This document shows, piece by piece, positions 9,254 to 16,728 of a DNA stretch of 48,093 nt (position 1 is the first letter of the stretch; every line of letters begins with the position of its first letter). Below the pieces are notes generated by a model. The model searched no databases, had not been told where the DNA came from, and was given only the letters and a program-made list of their open reading frames with translations. Source of the DNA: Marivita sp. (GTDB lineage: Bacteria > Pseudomonadota > Alphaproteobacteria > Rhodobacterales > Rhodobacteraceae); NCBI RefSeq assembly GCF_020055635.1, contig NZ_JAIPUT010000034.1:1-48093 (forward strand), given 5' to 3'. The translations under genes and the position numbers were made by a program.

Positions 9254-9732
9254 GCGGGATCCGGCGGCGGCCAAGGCGCCATGGTCGGTCAGCAGGACGG
9301 GCGAGGGCCGGGGGCCTGGGGATCGAGATGCACGTCATTGAAATCCTCCGGGACACGCATTTTCCCGAGCGTGGACGCCGTAAATCGAAAAGTCCGCATA
9401 GCTTTAGTAGCGGATGGCCGGTTAGCGGCACATCCATGTGATCGCCGAAACGTTGCGAAATGGCAATGCATCGCGCCCTGACCACGACGCACATTCATAA
9501 GCCGGACGCGACGCATGACCTGCGAACCCTCGCGCGCCGACGTCGTCAGGTGGCGAAGGGGTCGTCCAGAATGCCGACCACTTGCAGGATGAATTCGAAT
9601 CATGAGGGAGGTTTTGTTGCCGTCCGCCGGGTCCGGTCGAGCAGCCCGACCGAAGTTCGCGTGCTCGAAAATGTGCTGGCTTGGTGGACCCGACAGCAAG
9701 GATCGGGCGTTGTATCGCAAAGGAGGTTTCGG
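9254..9732. other. intergenic region, divergent promoters expected
   Basis: Nearly 480 nt separate the membrane-protein gene (minus) from the kinase gene (plus). An open frame runs through the last 270 nt in phase with the kinase, but its residues (MAMHRALTTTHIHK...) look like translated non-coding DNA, and a strong ribosome binding site sits only at 9720-9727. I see no RNA gene, repeat or convincing promoter motif here. Confidence 0.5.
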
Positions 9733-10887
9733 ATGACGGCATCGGAACCGCAGAAGGCGCATGAGCAACTGCGGCGGCAACGGGAAGTGCTCGCCGATTT
9801 CGGGTTGTTCGCCTTTCGCTGCGACGACATGGACGGGTTGCTGCACCGGGCCACCGAACTGGTGTCCGAAGCGCTTGGTGTGCCGCTCGTGAAAGTGCTG
9901 GAACACCGCCCGGAGCGGGGCGAGATGCTCGTGCGGAGCGGCGTCAACTGGCAGGAGGGGGTCGTGGGCCGGGAAACCTTCGGGGACCATGAGAAGTCTC
10001 CGGGCGGCTATGCCCTCAAGGCCGATGGCCCGGTCGTCTCGCCGGATCTCGATCTGGAGGATCGCTTCGAGACGCCGGACGTTCTGCGCCGCCACGGGGT
10101 GATGAGCATGGTCAACGTCGTCATCGCGGGCGAAGACGCGGCCTTCGGGGTTCTGGAAGTGGACGCGCGGGAACGGCGCGATTTCGGCGATGATGAAGTC
10201 GCGTTCCTTCGCACCTACGCGAACCTGCTCGCGGCGGCGATCGAGCGGCTCCGCACCCATGACGAGCTGCGCCGATCTGTGCGCGAGCAGGGACTGCTGG
10301 CGCGGGAGCTTGGACACCGGGTCCGCAACGTCCTCGGACTCGTCCGCGCCCTGGCCTCGCGGACCTCGGCGGAAGGTCGGACCGCAGAGGAGTTTCGCGC
10401 CGCCTTCATCGAACGATTGCACGCGCTGTCCGTCGCCGAAGGACTTGTCTTCGCCAGCACCGATGAACGGGTCGATCCCGAGGTTCTGGCGCGGGAGGTT
10501 CTCGCCCCCTACAGGCAGGACGGACCTGCAAGGCTCGTGATCGACGGAGTGTCGGTCAGGTTGTCGGCCCGGCAGGCGCGCATGTTCGGTCTGGCGCTTC
10601 ATGAACTGGCGACCAACGCGATGAAGCACGGGGCGCTCGGCGTGCCCGACGGTTCCGTACGGCTCGACTGGCACATCGAGGATGCGGAAGAGACCCAACG
10701 CCGCCTCTCGATGACATGGCAGGAAGCGAACGGACCCGAGATCACGCCACCGGAACGAAAGGGGTTCGGTACCCGGCTGCTGGAGGATGTCGTCGCTCAT
10801 GAACTGAACGGCGAGGCGGAACTGGATTACGCCCGCCGCGGACTGACCTACCGCCTTCGGTTTCAATTGGAAGGTGACCAAACATGA
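9733..10887 (+). CDS. GAF domain HWE-family sensor histidine kinase
   Basis: A 384-residue soluble histidine kinase. Residues about 20-170 form a GAF sensor domain. The HWE/HisKA_2 phosphorylation box is ARELGHRVRNVLGLVRAL, with H195 as phospho-acceptor. The N-box ALHELATNAMKHGAL carries the family histidine H290 and N295. TWQEANGP holds the W-x-E of the HWE signature, and GFGTRLLEDVV is the ATP-lid region. There is no transmembrane segment, so it senses a cytoplasmic signal. ATG 9733 is fixed by AAAGGAGGT at 9719-9727. Its stop overlaps the start of the response regulator gene by 4 nt, so the two form a pair. HWE kinases in alphaproteobacteria often feed stress or light responses. Confidence 0.93.
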   Translation: MTASEPQKAHEQLRRQREVLADFGLFAFRCDDMDGLLHRATELVSEALGVPLVKVLEHRPERGEMLVRSGVNWQEGVVGRETFGDHEKSPGGYALKADGPVVSPDLDLEDRFETPDVLRRHGVMSMVNVVIAGEDAAFGVLEVDARERRDFGDDEVAFLRTYANLLAAAIERLRTHDELRRSVREQGLLARELGHRVRNVLGLVRALASRTSAEGRTAEEFRAAFIERLHALSVAEGLVFASTDERVDPEVLAREVLAPYRQDGPARLVIDGVSVRLSARQARMFGLALHELATNAMKHGALGVPDGSVRLDWHIEDAEETQRRLSMTWQEANGPEITPPERKGFGTRLLEDVVAHELNGEAELDYARRGLTYRLRFQLEGDQT

Positions 10888-11258
10888 ACCATGACATGCG
10901 AGCTACACTGTCCGGCAAGCGGGTTCTCGTCGTTGACGATGAATGGCTGATTGCGCTGGACGTCCAGGATATCATCGAGGGCCTCGGATGTTCGGTCATG
11001 GGGCCGGTCGCATCCGCCTCGGCGGCGTTGGAACTGATCTCGACCGATCCCCCCGATTGCGCTGTTCTGGATGTGCACATTTTGAACGGAACGTCGGAAC
11101 CGATTGCCGCGGCCCTGCAAAAACGGGGATGCCCATTCGTCGTCGTGACGGCCTATCAGCGAAGCCATCTCACCGGAGCGCTTTGCGACGCGCCGATGTT
11201 GATCAAGCCGATCGACGAAAGGGAGCTTGAACGAACGCTCGCCGGTCTTGTCCGATAA
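10884..11258 (+). CDS. single-domain response regulator
   Basis: A 124-residue protein consisting of a receiver domain only. The acidic pair D18/D19 (VLVVDDE), phospho-acceptor D63 (AVLDVHI), T89 (VVVTAYQ) and K108 (LIKPID) are all in place. There is no output domain, so it must act by protein-protein contact or as a phosphate sink. It overlaps the HWE kinase stop (ATGA), making that kinase its partner. Such stand-alone receivers next to HWE kinases are common in alphaproteobacterial stress circuits. The partner further downstream is not visible here. Confidence 0.93.
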   Translation: MNHDMRATLSGKRVLVVDDEWLIALDVQDIIEGLGCSVMGPVASASAALELISTDPPDCAVLDVHILNGTSEPIAAALQKRGCPFVVVTAYQRSHLTGALCDAPMLIKPIDERELERTLAGLVR

Positions 11259-11488
11259 CGCGCGGTCGGCGCGTCCGGATGTCGGCGCATGACATTTTGA
11301 GAGCCACGCATGCGGTGCACCCGGCCGCTGTGTCGCCGGGATGTACCGGCGTCAACAGAAGCGCGGATATCGGCCTTCCGTATTCTTCGCATGACCGGGG
11401 AATCGCATCACGCGCGCGCCCTGCCGTGCCGGCTGTGGTCGACCCGGACAATCAAGACCGTGCCGTCGAGATCACCGCGGGGGCAGAG
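11259..11488. other. non-coding gap between response regulator and proline-rich gene
   Basis: About 230 nt between the stop of the response regulator and the stop of the minus-strand proline-rich gene. Several short frames are open on both strands, but none has a ribosome binding site or family-like residues. No clear U-tract terminator was found. Confidence 0.4.
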
Positions 11489-11689
11489 TCAGCCTGTCCG
11501 TATTTCGCGTTCAGGCACTTCGGGCGGAATGCTTGGCGGCTGTTCGGACGGGGGCTCCGGCACATCCTCGGGCGGAATGTCCGGTGGTGTTTCCACCGGC
11601 GGCTCCGGCACGTTCTCGGGCGGCAGATCGTCCGGTATCTCGGATGGCGGCCGCGGGGGGTCGGGTTCTTCCGAGGCAACATGGGACAT
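11489..11689 (-). CDS. 66-residue proline-rich repeat protein, function unknown
   Basis: A small acidic protein with about 40% proline and many glutamates. It contains a 16-residue repeat: PPENVPEPPVETPP at residues 23-36 and PPEDVPEPPSEQPP at 39-52. No signal peptide, membrane segment or cysteine is present, and it should be an extended polyproline-type chain. The call as a real gene rests on two upstream signals: AAAGGAGGT 5 nt before the ATG at 11689, and a GGAAC-N17-CGTT promoter match 50-75 nt upstream. I recall no characterised homologue. It lies between a stress-type kinase/regulator pair and an exported PRC-barrel-like protein. The function is unknown. Confidence 0.75.
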   Translation of the reverse strand: MSHVASEEPDPPRPPSEIPDDLPPENVPEPPVETPPDIPPEDVPEPPSEQPPSIPPEVPEREIRTG

Positions 11690-11738
11690 GACAGACCTCC
11701 TTTCGATCCAGCGCGTCTTGATTGAGGATCTGACGTCA

Positions 11739-11764
11739 AACGATCTCCGGCCCGGCTTGGTTCC
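11739..11764 (-). promoter_or_regulatory. EcfG-like promoter for the proline-rich gene
   Basis: On the minus strand GGAAC (11764-11760) is followed after 17 nt by CGTT (11742-11739), a full match to the alphaproteobacterial general-stress sigma factor consensus. The predicted transcript would start about 40 nt before the ATG at 11689. Confidence 0.5.
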
Positions 11765-11862
11765 TGCGCCGAAGTCGGTTTGCCGGTCGGGACCGGCCTT
11801 CGACTTTCCCAGTCGGTCAGTAAGCTGGGGGCGACCATTGAGGTGCGGTTGGAGGCGCCACA

Positions 11863-11887
11863 GGAACCACAACGGCGCAAATCGGTT
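11863..11887 (+). promoter_or_regulatory. EcfG-like promoter candidate for the PRC-barrel-like gene
   Basis: GGAAC at 11863-11867 and GGTT at 11884-11887 (spacer 16 nt) resemble the EcfG consensus with one mismatch in the -10 element. The position, about 40 nt before the ATG at 11927, is right for a promoter. It faces away from the minus-strand site at 11739-11764. Confidence 0.35.
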
Positions 11888-11926
11888 CTTCGATGGAGGG
11901 ACAAGACAGACCGAGGAGGTAAGCAC

Positions 11927-12673
11927 ATGACACGATTTGCACGCCGAACAATTGCAGCAAGCACCCTTGCGCTGGTTGCCGGAGGCCCGGCCCTTGCCCA
12001 GGATGACACGGTACGGGTCCTGGCCGAATGGCGCTACGACACGCTTTATGCCGAGGGCTGGAGCGTCGAGAACATGTTCGACATGACCGAGGTCATCGGG
12101 GACAACGGTGAGGTGATCGGCGATGTCGAGAACGTCATCTTCAGCAACGATGGCGAGGTGCTTGGCATCATCGCACAGGTCGGCGGCTTCTGGGACATTG
12201 CCGATACGCATGTCCATGTCCCGTGGGACGACGTGACCATGCAGTCTGGCATCCAGCAAGTGCAGGTTCCCGTCACAGAGAACACCGTCGTCAACTATGA
12301 TGTCTTCGGCGGGTATCCGGATGACGAGCAGGTCGTCACTGCCGACGATACCGGGACCACCCAGCCCGTCAGTGACGACCTTGCCGCCGGCTCGGGTATC
12401 TTCAAGGCGACGGACCTCATGGGGGATTATGCCTATCTGTCGGACGACACGCCTTATGGATATGTCGCCGATCTGATCATTCTCGACGGGTCGATCTCGG
12501 CCATCGTCAGCGATGCGGCTCCATACGGACGGCCCGGATATTATGCATATCCCTATTCTCCATATACCTATCGCGGTGGCATGATGAGATATGACATCCC
12601 GTACTTTGCGAGCGAAGTGGATACGATCGAAGAATTCGACTACGAAAACCTGCAGTCCCGCGTGGCCGAGTAG
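11927..12673 (+). CDS. exported PRC-barrel-like domain protein
   Basis: A 248-residue protein with a Sec signal peptide (MTRFARRTIAASTLALVAGG, cleavage after ALA at about residue 24). Two PRC-barrel-like regions follow: around residues 60-110 (VIGDNGEVIGDVENVIFSND and GEVLGIIAQVGGFWDI) and around 155-195 (DDTPYGYVADLIILD, GSISAIVSDAA). A tyrosine/proline-rich patch (YYAYPYSPYTY) comes before the C-terminus. PRC barrels are small beta-barrels found in photosynthetic reaction-centre H subunits, RimM and many uncharacterised envelope proteins; here the location would be periplasmic. ATG 11927 follows GAGGAGGT closely. An EcfG-like promoter candidate lies upstream. The role is not known. Confidence 0.82.
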   Translation: MTRFARRTIAASTLALVAGGPALAQDDTVRVLAEWRYDTLYAEGWSVENMFDMTEVIGDNGEVIGDVENVIFSNDGEVLGIIAQVGGFWDIADTHVHVPWDDVTMQSGIQQVQVPVTENTVVNYDVFGGYPDDEQVVTADDTGTTQPVSDDLAAGSGIFKATDLMGDYAYLSDDTPYGYVADLIILDGSISAIVSDAAPYGRPGYYAYPYSPYTYRGGMMRYDIPYFASEVDTIEEFDYENLQSRVAE

Positions 12674-12774
12674 GCCCGGGGTTGAGCCCGAACAACTCAC
12701 CTTATGGCGCAAGACCGGATCGGGTAGGGCAGGTCACTGGTTCCGAGGTCGGTCGGGCCGACTGTGCGCCCAGA

Positions 12775-13191
12775 TCAGAAGCCGGGCCAAAGCCCGGGCG
12801 AGGTGGCCAGTTCCAGAAGGTTGGCATCGGGATCGCGGAAGTAGACGCTTGTCCCACCGCGCTTCCAGCCTGTCCGGCCTTCGATGGCGACCCCGTGGGC
12901 GGCCAGGTGATCTTCCCAGTCAGGCAGGGCCTCATGCGAACAGGCAAAGGCCATGTGAAGCCGTCCCATGCCATCATGCGGCGGGATGATCCCGCGACCG
13001 GTATCCACGGGCTCCAACGTGCCATGACGAATGAACAGCAGCAGGACGCTTGCGCCGTTCACGTCATAGGCACAAAGCCGGTCCGATTTCATCAGTGACG
13101 GCAATTGCATCACGGTTTCGTAAAACGCGGTCGCGCGATCCATGTCGTCCACGTAAAGCGCCGTTTCCAGTATCGAGTCGAGTTTGGGCAT
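12775..13191 (-). CDS. VOC (glyoxalase/bleomycin resistance) superfamily protein
   Basis: A 138-residue protein with the two beta-alpha-beta-beta-beta modules of the vicinal oxygen chelate fold: LETALYVDDMDRATAFYETVM at the start and RTGWKRGGTSVYFRDPDANLLELATS at the end. These give the usual metal-ligand pattern (histidine H59 or the later HMAF histidine, and the glutamate in LLELA). Substrates of this superfamily range from methylglyoxal adducts to catechols and antibiotics, so no specific reaction can be assigned. ATG 13191 gives the conserved N-terminus; the frame upstream is arginine/serine-rich and unlike the family. It is divergent from the deaminase gene, and the two share an 88-bp promoter region containing a palindromic EcfG-like site. 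Confidence 0.88.
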   Translation of the reverse strand: MPKLDSILETALYVDDMDRATAFYETVMQLPSLMKSDRLCAYDVNGASVLLLFIRHGTLEPVDTGRGIIPPHDGMGRLHMAFACSHEALPDWEDHLAAHGVAIEGRTGWKRGGTSVYFRDPDANLLELATSPGLWPGF

Positions 13192-13224
13192 GGGTATGCT
13201 TCTGTTGCGGAAAGTCCTGCACAG

Positions 13225-13252
13225 GGAACCGATCCCGCCCGTGCGAGGTTCC
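13225..13252. promoter_or_regulatory. palindromic GGAACC-N16-GGTTCC element in a divergent promoter
   Basis: GGAACC at 13225-13230 and its inverse GGTTCC at 13247-13252 are separated by 16 nt. Read on either strand this gives GGAAC-N17-GGTT, one mismatch from the EcfG promoter consensus, so a single element could drive both the VOC gene (minus, ATG 13191) and the deaminase gene (plus, ATG 13280). It could equally be an operator for a dimeric repressor. Confidence 0.4.
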
Positions 13253-13279
13253 GTAGCCGGCGCTGGGAAAGGAGGCGGC

Positions 13280-13765
13280 ATGTCCGGGAGCGAACTCAAG
13301 ACGAGCGACGTCACGCAGGCAGAACGCGATGCGCTGCGGGAAGCAATCAGACGTGCTCTCGATGCGCACCGGGTCTCCGGACGAACCGGGATCGTCGCGG
13401 CAATCCTGCGCGAAGACGCGGTTGTCGTCACCGCAGAGAACCAGGTCGATCAGGAAACCGACCCGACCCGCCACGCCGAGATGGTGGCACTCTCGCAGGC
13501 CACGGCGCAACTGGGGCGCAAGGATCTGTCTGACTGCACACTGGTCTCGACGCTTCAGCCTTGCGAAATGTGCCTGGCGGCGATGCGGTTCGCCGGGATC
13601 CAGCGCGTGATCTTTGCAGCGACGCAGGACAAAGTGGCGGGGAAGTATTTCGTTTTTCCGAGGCTCGGCATCGAAGATTTCAAGGCCGCGGGGGATCGCT
13701 TCAGCACCGTCGGCGGGGTCATGGAACCGGACGTGCTGCATCTTTATGCCGAGGGTAGCGAGTAG
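13280..13765 (+). CDS. nucleoside/cytidine deaminase-like zinc enzyme
   Basis: A 161-residue member of the CMP/dCMP (guanine/tRNA-adenosine) deaminase family. Zinc and proton-shuttle residues are intact: H65-A66-E67 in TRHAEMVAL, and the cysteines C95 and C98 in LQPCEMCLAA. Downstream, FAGIQRVIFAA and KYFVFPRLGIEDF fit the guanine-deaminase-like subgroup rather than TadA. Such enzymes deaminate free bases or nucleosides in the cytosol; the substrate is not determined. GGGAAAGGAGG directly before ATG 13280 fixes the start. Divergent from the VOC gene. Confidence 0.88.
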   Translation: MSGSELKTSDVTQAERDALREAIRRALDAHRVSGRTGIVAAILREDAVVVTAENQVDQETDPTRHAEMVALSQATAQLGRKDLSDCTLVSTLQPCEMCLAAMRFAGIQRVIFAATQDKVAGKYFVFPRLGIEDFKAAGDRFSTVGGVMEPDVLHLYAEGSE

Positions 13766-13846
13766 CGTCTGACATCCGTCCGCGCACATGGCGAAGGCGT
13801 CGTCGGCATATCTCCGCTCATTGCCCGTCAGGTCGTTGGAAACAAA

Positions 13847-14626
13847 GTGCCGCTCAAGCGCTTATCAGTCATGAAGTCGCGTCACGCCCTCAAAATGGAT
13901 CAGGACCTTCTCCCGGCGCTGAAGCCGGGGTCTGCTGGGTTGCCCGGTCTTGGGGTGACGGGCGTGCTGGCCAGCATACCCGCCGGGATCATTTCATTCA
14001 TAGGACTCGCCACAGGGGGCGTGCCGTTTGGTCAGGCATTGGTGATCACCATCGGCGTGCAGCTCCTGGTCATCCTCTTCGTTCTGGCGTTCGGCTACTG
14101 GCAGGTGTCATCGAATGACAGGATGGGTTTGCCCATCCCGGAGCTTGACCAGGAAAACCTGGAAGAATCCGGACTCTGGCGGGTCTATCCGAGCGACGCC
14201 GCCTTTGAAAACGCGGTGCGCGTGGGCCTGATCGCGCCGAACACCGGGCAGAGCCGCAGCATTGCGAATGTTCTCGCCGAACTTGGCGGGGAGGTTCACC
14301 ATTGCACGGACGCAGATGCAATGTTGGCATGCGTGAAAGCTCAGCCTGGAGACTGGACGCTTGTGCTGTTCGATCTTGAAGCCGCCCCTGATCTTGACAC
14401 CGCGGTAGACGATCTCATTGATTTCAGGAACGATCTTCCGGGCATGCCTGTCTTGCTCGTGACGAATACCGTCGCACGAAATGATTTCTCGAGCCACAGG
14501 AAGTCGATTGGGGATGCCACCTTGCGCAAGCCGGTCTTCCGGAAACAGCTGGTCGAGGCCATTGACATCATCGGGGTGGAATTCCCCTATTTCGCGATGG
14601 CGTCTCCGAAAAAATCGTTGTCGTGA
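13847..14626 (+). CDS. membrane-anchored receiver-like protein
   Basis: About 259 residues if started at GTG 13847; ATG 13871 or 13895 are equally possible and no start has a good ribosome binding site. Two hydrophobic helices (VTGVLASIPAGIISFIGLA and ALVITIGVQLLVILFVLAFG) occupy the first third. The last 135 residues look like a receiver domain: VRVGLIAPNTGQ as strand 1, LVLFDLEAAPD with an aspartate at the phosphorylation position, PVLLVTNT with threonine at the switch position, and LRKPVF with the conserved lysine. The acidic pair after strand 1 is missing, so phosphorylation is doubtful. I do not know a characterised equivalent. It may be a pseudo-receiver anchored to the membrane. Confidence 0.75.
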   Translation: MPLKRLSVMKSRHALKMDQDLLPALKPGSAGLPGLGVTGVLASIPAGIISFIGLATGGVPFGQALVITIGVQLLVILFVLAFGYWQVSSNDRMGLPIPELDQENLEESGLWRVYPSDAAFENAVRVGLIAPNTGQSRSIANVLAELGGEVHHCTDADAMLACVKAQPGDWTLVLFDLEAAPDLDTAVDDLIDFRNDLPGMPVLLVTNTVARNDFSSHRKSIGDATLRKPVFRKQLVEAIDIIGVEFPYFAMASPKKSLS

Positions 14627-14760
14627 AGACAGGATCGCTGCCGATCCGTAGAGCGCTTTGAGACCGCTCACTCAGAGACGGTGGCCAGCCCGGACGCCTT
14701 GAAATAACACCGGCCTTTAAGGACTTTGTGCCAGGCGTCGCCCGACGTAAGTTACCTGAC

Positions 14761-15765
14761 ATGGGGTATGTCACGTCTCTCTTCGCAAGAAAGATGGTGG
14801 CCGCGGCAGGGGCGGACCTCGACGCGCGCGCGCTTGTGGCGTCCATCGGCCTCGATCCTGACGGGGCGTGGGATCCAAAGGCGATGCTGCCCGATACGAC
14901 CTATTACGATCTGCTCGAACGGATCGCGGGTTTGACGGATGTCACCGACCTGCCGTTGCGCGTGGGTGCGTCCATGCGGCTGGACGAGTATGGCGCGTTG
15001 GGACTGGCCTTCAAGGCGGCCACCACGCTGGGTGCGTCTTATGCCCGGGTCGAACGCTACGCGCGGCTCTGGACCAGCGTCGTGGATTACGAATTGCGGC
15101 CCGATCGGCGCGGCACGTTTTTCGTGCTGCACCGCTCGGGCGCGCGACGCCTGGGCCTTCGGCTGTCGAACGAAGCGACGCTGGCGAGTTCGGTCTCGCT
15201 CGCCCGGCAGGTCAGCCGGGACCCTGTCACACCCCTGGAGGTCCATGTGCAGCATGGAGCCCCCGGATCGGTCGCCGCACATGAGGACTGGTTCGGATGC
15301 CCGGTCTGTTTCGGATCCGACATCGACGCCATCCTGTTCTCGCCGGAGACGCTTGCACAGCCGAACATCCTTGGTGATGCGGGAATTTCCCGGTATCTCG
15401 CCTCGCATCTCGAGGCAGAGCTGGCTGAAATCTCCGAAGAGGTGACACTGGTCAGCCAGACGAAGGATGCCATCGCCCAGGCGCTCAGCGAGGGTGCGCC
15501 CAAGATGGCCGACATCGCGCGCGGCCTCGGGCTCAGTGCACGGTCCTTCCACCGTCGGCTGTCCGAGCACGGGATGAGCTTCCAGACCCTGACCGAACAA
15601 ACCCGGCGTGAACTGGCCGAAGGGCTCTTGCGCGAAGACGGGCACTCGCTGGCCGAGATCGCGTTCCTGACCGGGTTTTCCGAACAAAGTGCATTCACCC
15701 GTGCCTTCAAGCGCTGGGTCGGCATGACGCCGGCAAGTTACCGGAAGGCACGCGCGGGCCTGTGA
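14761..15765 (+). CDS. AraC family transcriptional regulator (OruR/ArgR-type architecture)
   Basis: A 334-residue regulator. Residues about 15-190 form the Arabinose_bd-like N-terminal sensor domain found in OruR/QscR-type AraC proteins. The last 100 residues hold the two helix-turn-helix motifs (MADIARGLGLSARSFHRRL, then LAEIAFLTGFSEQSAFTRAF followed by KRWVGMTPASYRK). ATG 14761 (MGYVTSLF) is preferred over a GTG 33 nt upstream, although the ribosome binding site is weak. The NmrA-DUF4345-DUF1772 operon starts 104 nt downstream on the same strand, and that gap holds a 21-bp-spaced direct repeat suited to an AraC operator. The regulator therefore probably controls those three genes. The effector is unknown. 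Confidence 0.92.
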   Translation: MGYVTSLFARKMVAAAGADLDARALVASIGLDPDGAWDPKAMLPDTTYYDLLERIAGLTDVTDLPLRVGASMRLDEYGALGLAFKAATTLGASYARVERYARLWTSVVDYELRPDRRGTFFVLHRSGARRLGLRLSNEATLASSVSLARQVSRDPVTPLEVHVQHGAPGSVAAHEDWFGCPVCFGSDIDAILFSPETLAQPNILGDAGISRYLASHLEAELAEISEEVTLVSQTKDAIAQALSEGAPKMADIARGLGLSARSFHRRLSEHGMSFQTLTEQTRRELAEGLLREDGHSLAEIAFLTGFSEQSAFTRAFKRWVGMTPASYRKARAGL

Positions 15766-15781
15766 TCCGCCTTGGCGGCGG

Positions 15782-15814
15782 CGGTCAAAACGCTGGCAAC
15801 GCCGGTCAATACGC
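15782..15814 (+). promoter_or_regulatory. direct-repeat operator candidate (AraC site)
   Basis: CGGTCAAAACGC at 15782-15793 and CGGTCAATACGC at 15803-15814 are identical at 11 of 12 positions and exactly 21 bp apart, so both face the same side of the DNA. This is the arrangement AraC-family activators bind. It lies 55 nt before the ATG of the NmrA-like gene. Confidence 0.55.
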
Positions 15815-15868
15815 ATGCCGCGGCAATCGCCTATCCCTTGGTCGTCAACATGAACCAGGGAGAGACCC

Positions 15869-16696
15869 ATGCAAGACCAACCCATCGTCGTCATCGGAGC
15901 CACCGGCAAGACCGGATCGCGCGTCGCCACCCGGCTTGAGGCCAGGGGCCACGCCGTCCGCCGCGGCTCTCGCAATTCCGCCACGCCCTTCGACTGGGAG
16001 GCGCCCGAGACCTGGGCTCCAGCCCTGAGCGGGGCGCGCGCGGCCTATGTCACCTACTTCCCCGATCTGGCCTTTCCCGGCGCGGTCGAGAAGCTCGAGT
16101 CGCTCGTCGAGACAGCAAAGGATGTCGGCGTCGCGCACCTCGTGGTGCTGTCGGGCCGGGGCGAGCACCATGCACGGCTGGGCGAGGAGATCGTGCGCAA
16201 CTCGGGCGTCGATTTTACCATCGTCCGCGCCGCATGGTTCGCGCAGAACTTTTCCGAGGGCTACCTGCGCGATCCGATCCTCGCCGGAGTGCTGCCAATG
16301 CCTGGCGGTGACATCGCCGAGCCGATCATCGACATCGAAGATATCGCCGATGTCGCGGTCGCTGCCCTGACCGAGGAAGGCCACCGGGGCGAGCTTTACG
16401 AGGTGACCGGCCCGCGCCTGATGACCTTCGCCGACATGGCCGGGGACCTGTCAGAGGCGACTGGCCGACCGATCCGGTACCTGCCCATCAGCTTCGAGGA
16501 CTTCCATGCCCACGTCGCACAATCGGGCGGGGATTTTGTCGCCGACGTCTTCACCGCCATCGCCCGCGAGACGCTGGACGGGCGGAACGCGCATACAACC
16601 GACGGCGTGATGCGCGCCCTCGGCCGGCCGCCGCGCGACTTCGCCGACTTCGCCAGAGGCGCGGCCCGCGCGGGCGCTTGGGCCAGCGCCGCCTGA
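15869..16696 (+). CDS. NmrA-like NAD(P)-binding oxidoreductase
   Basis: A 275-residue atypical short-chain dehydrogenase. The dinucleotide-binding loop is IGATGKTGSRVA at residues 8-19. LVVLSGRGEHHA and the downstream FTIVRAAWFAQNFSEGYL resemble NmrA/QOR2-type proteins that lack the classical YxxxK pair. These act as NAD(P)H-dependent quinone reductases or redox sensors in the cytosol. GGGAGAG lies 9-14 nt before the ATG. First gene of a probable three-gene operon with DUF4345 and DUF1772 membrane proteins, downstream of an AraC regulator. This combination is often seen in Proteobacteria, but the pathway is not established. Confidence 0.88.
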   Translation: MQDQPIVVIGATGKTGSRVATRLEARGHAVRRGSRNSATPFDWEAPETWAPALSGARAAYVTYFPDLAFPGAVEKLESLVETAKDVGVAHLVVLSGRGEHHARLGEEIVRNSGVDFTIVRAAWFAQNFSEGYLRDPILAGVLPMPGGDIAEPIIDIEDIADVAVAALTEEGHRGELYEVTGPRLMTFADMAGDLSEATGRPIRYLPISFEDFHAHVAQSGGDFVADVFTAIARETLDGRNAHTTDGVMRALGRPPRDFADFARGAARAGAWASAA

Positions 16697-16728
16697 TCCG
16701 CAACACATCCCTATCGAAAGGACATACC

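Noticed and set aside
9460-9732. In-frame upstream extension of the HWE kinase
   Set aside because: The ribosome binding site at 9719-9727 fits ATG 9733, and the extension is low-quality sequence.
11279-11725. 148-residue plus-strand frame between the receiver and PRC-barrel genes
   Set aside because: It overlaps the proline-rich minus-strand gene, which has better ribosome binding site and promoter evidence; composition is repetitive only as the complement of the proline codons.
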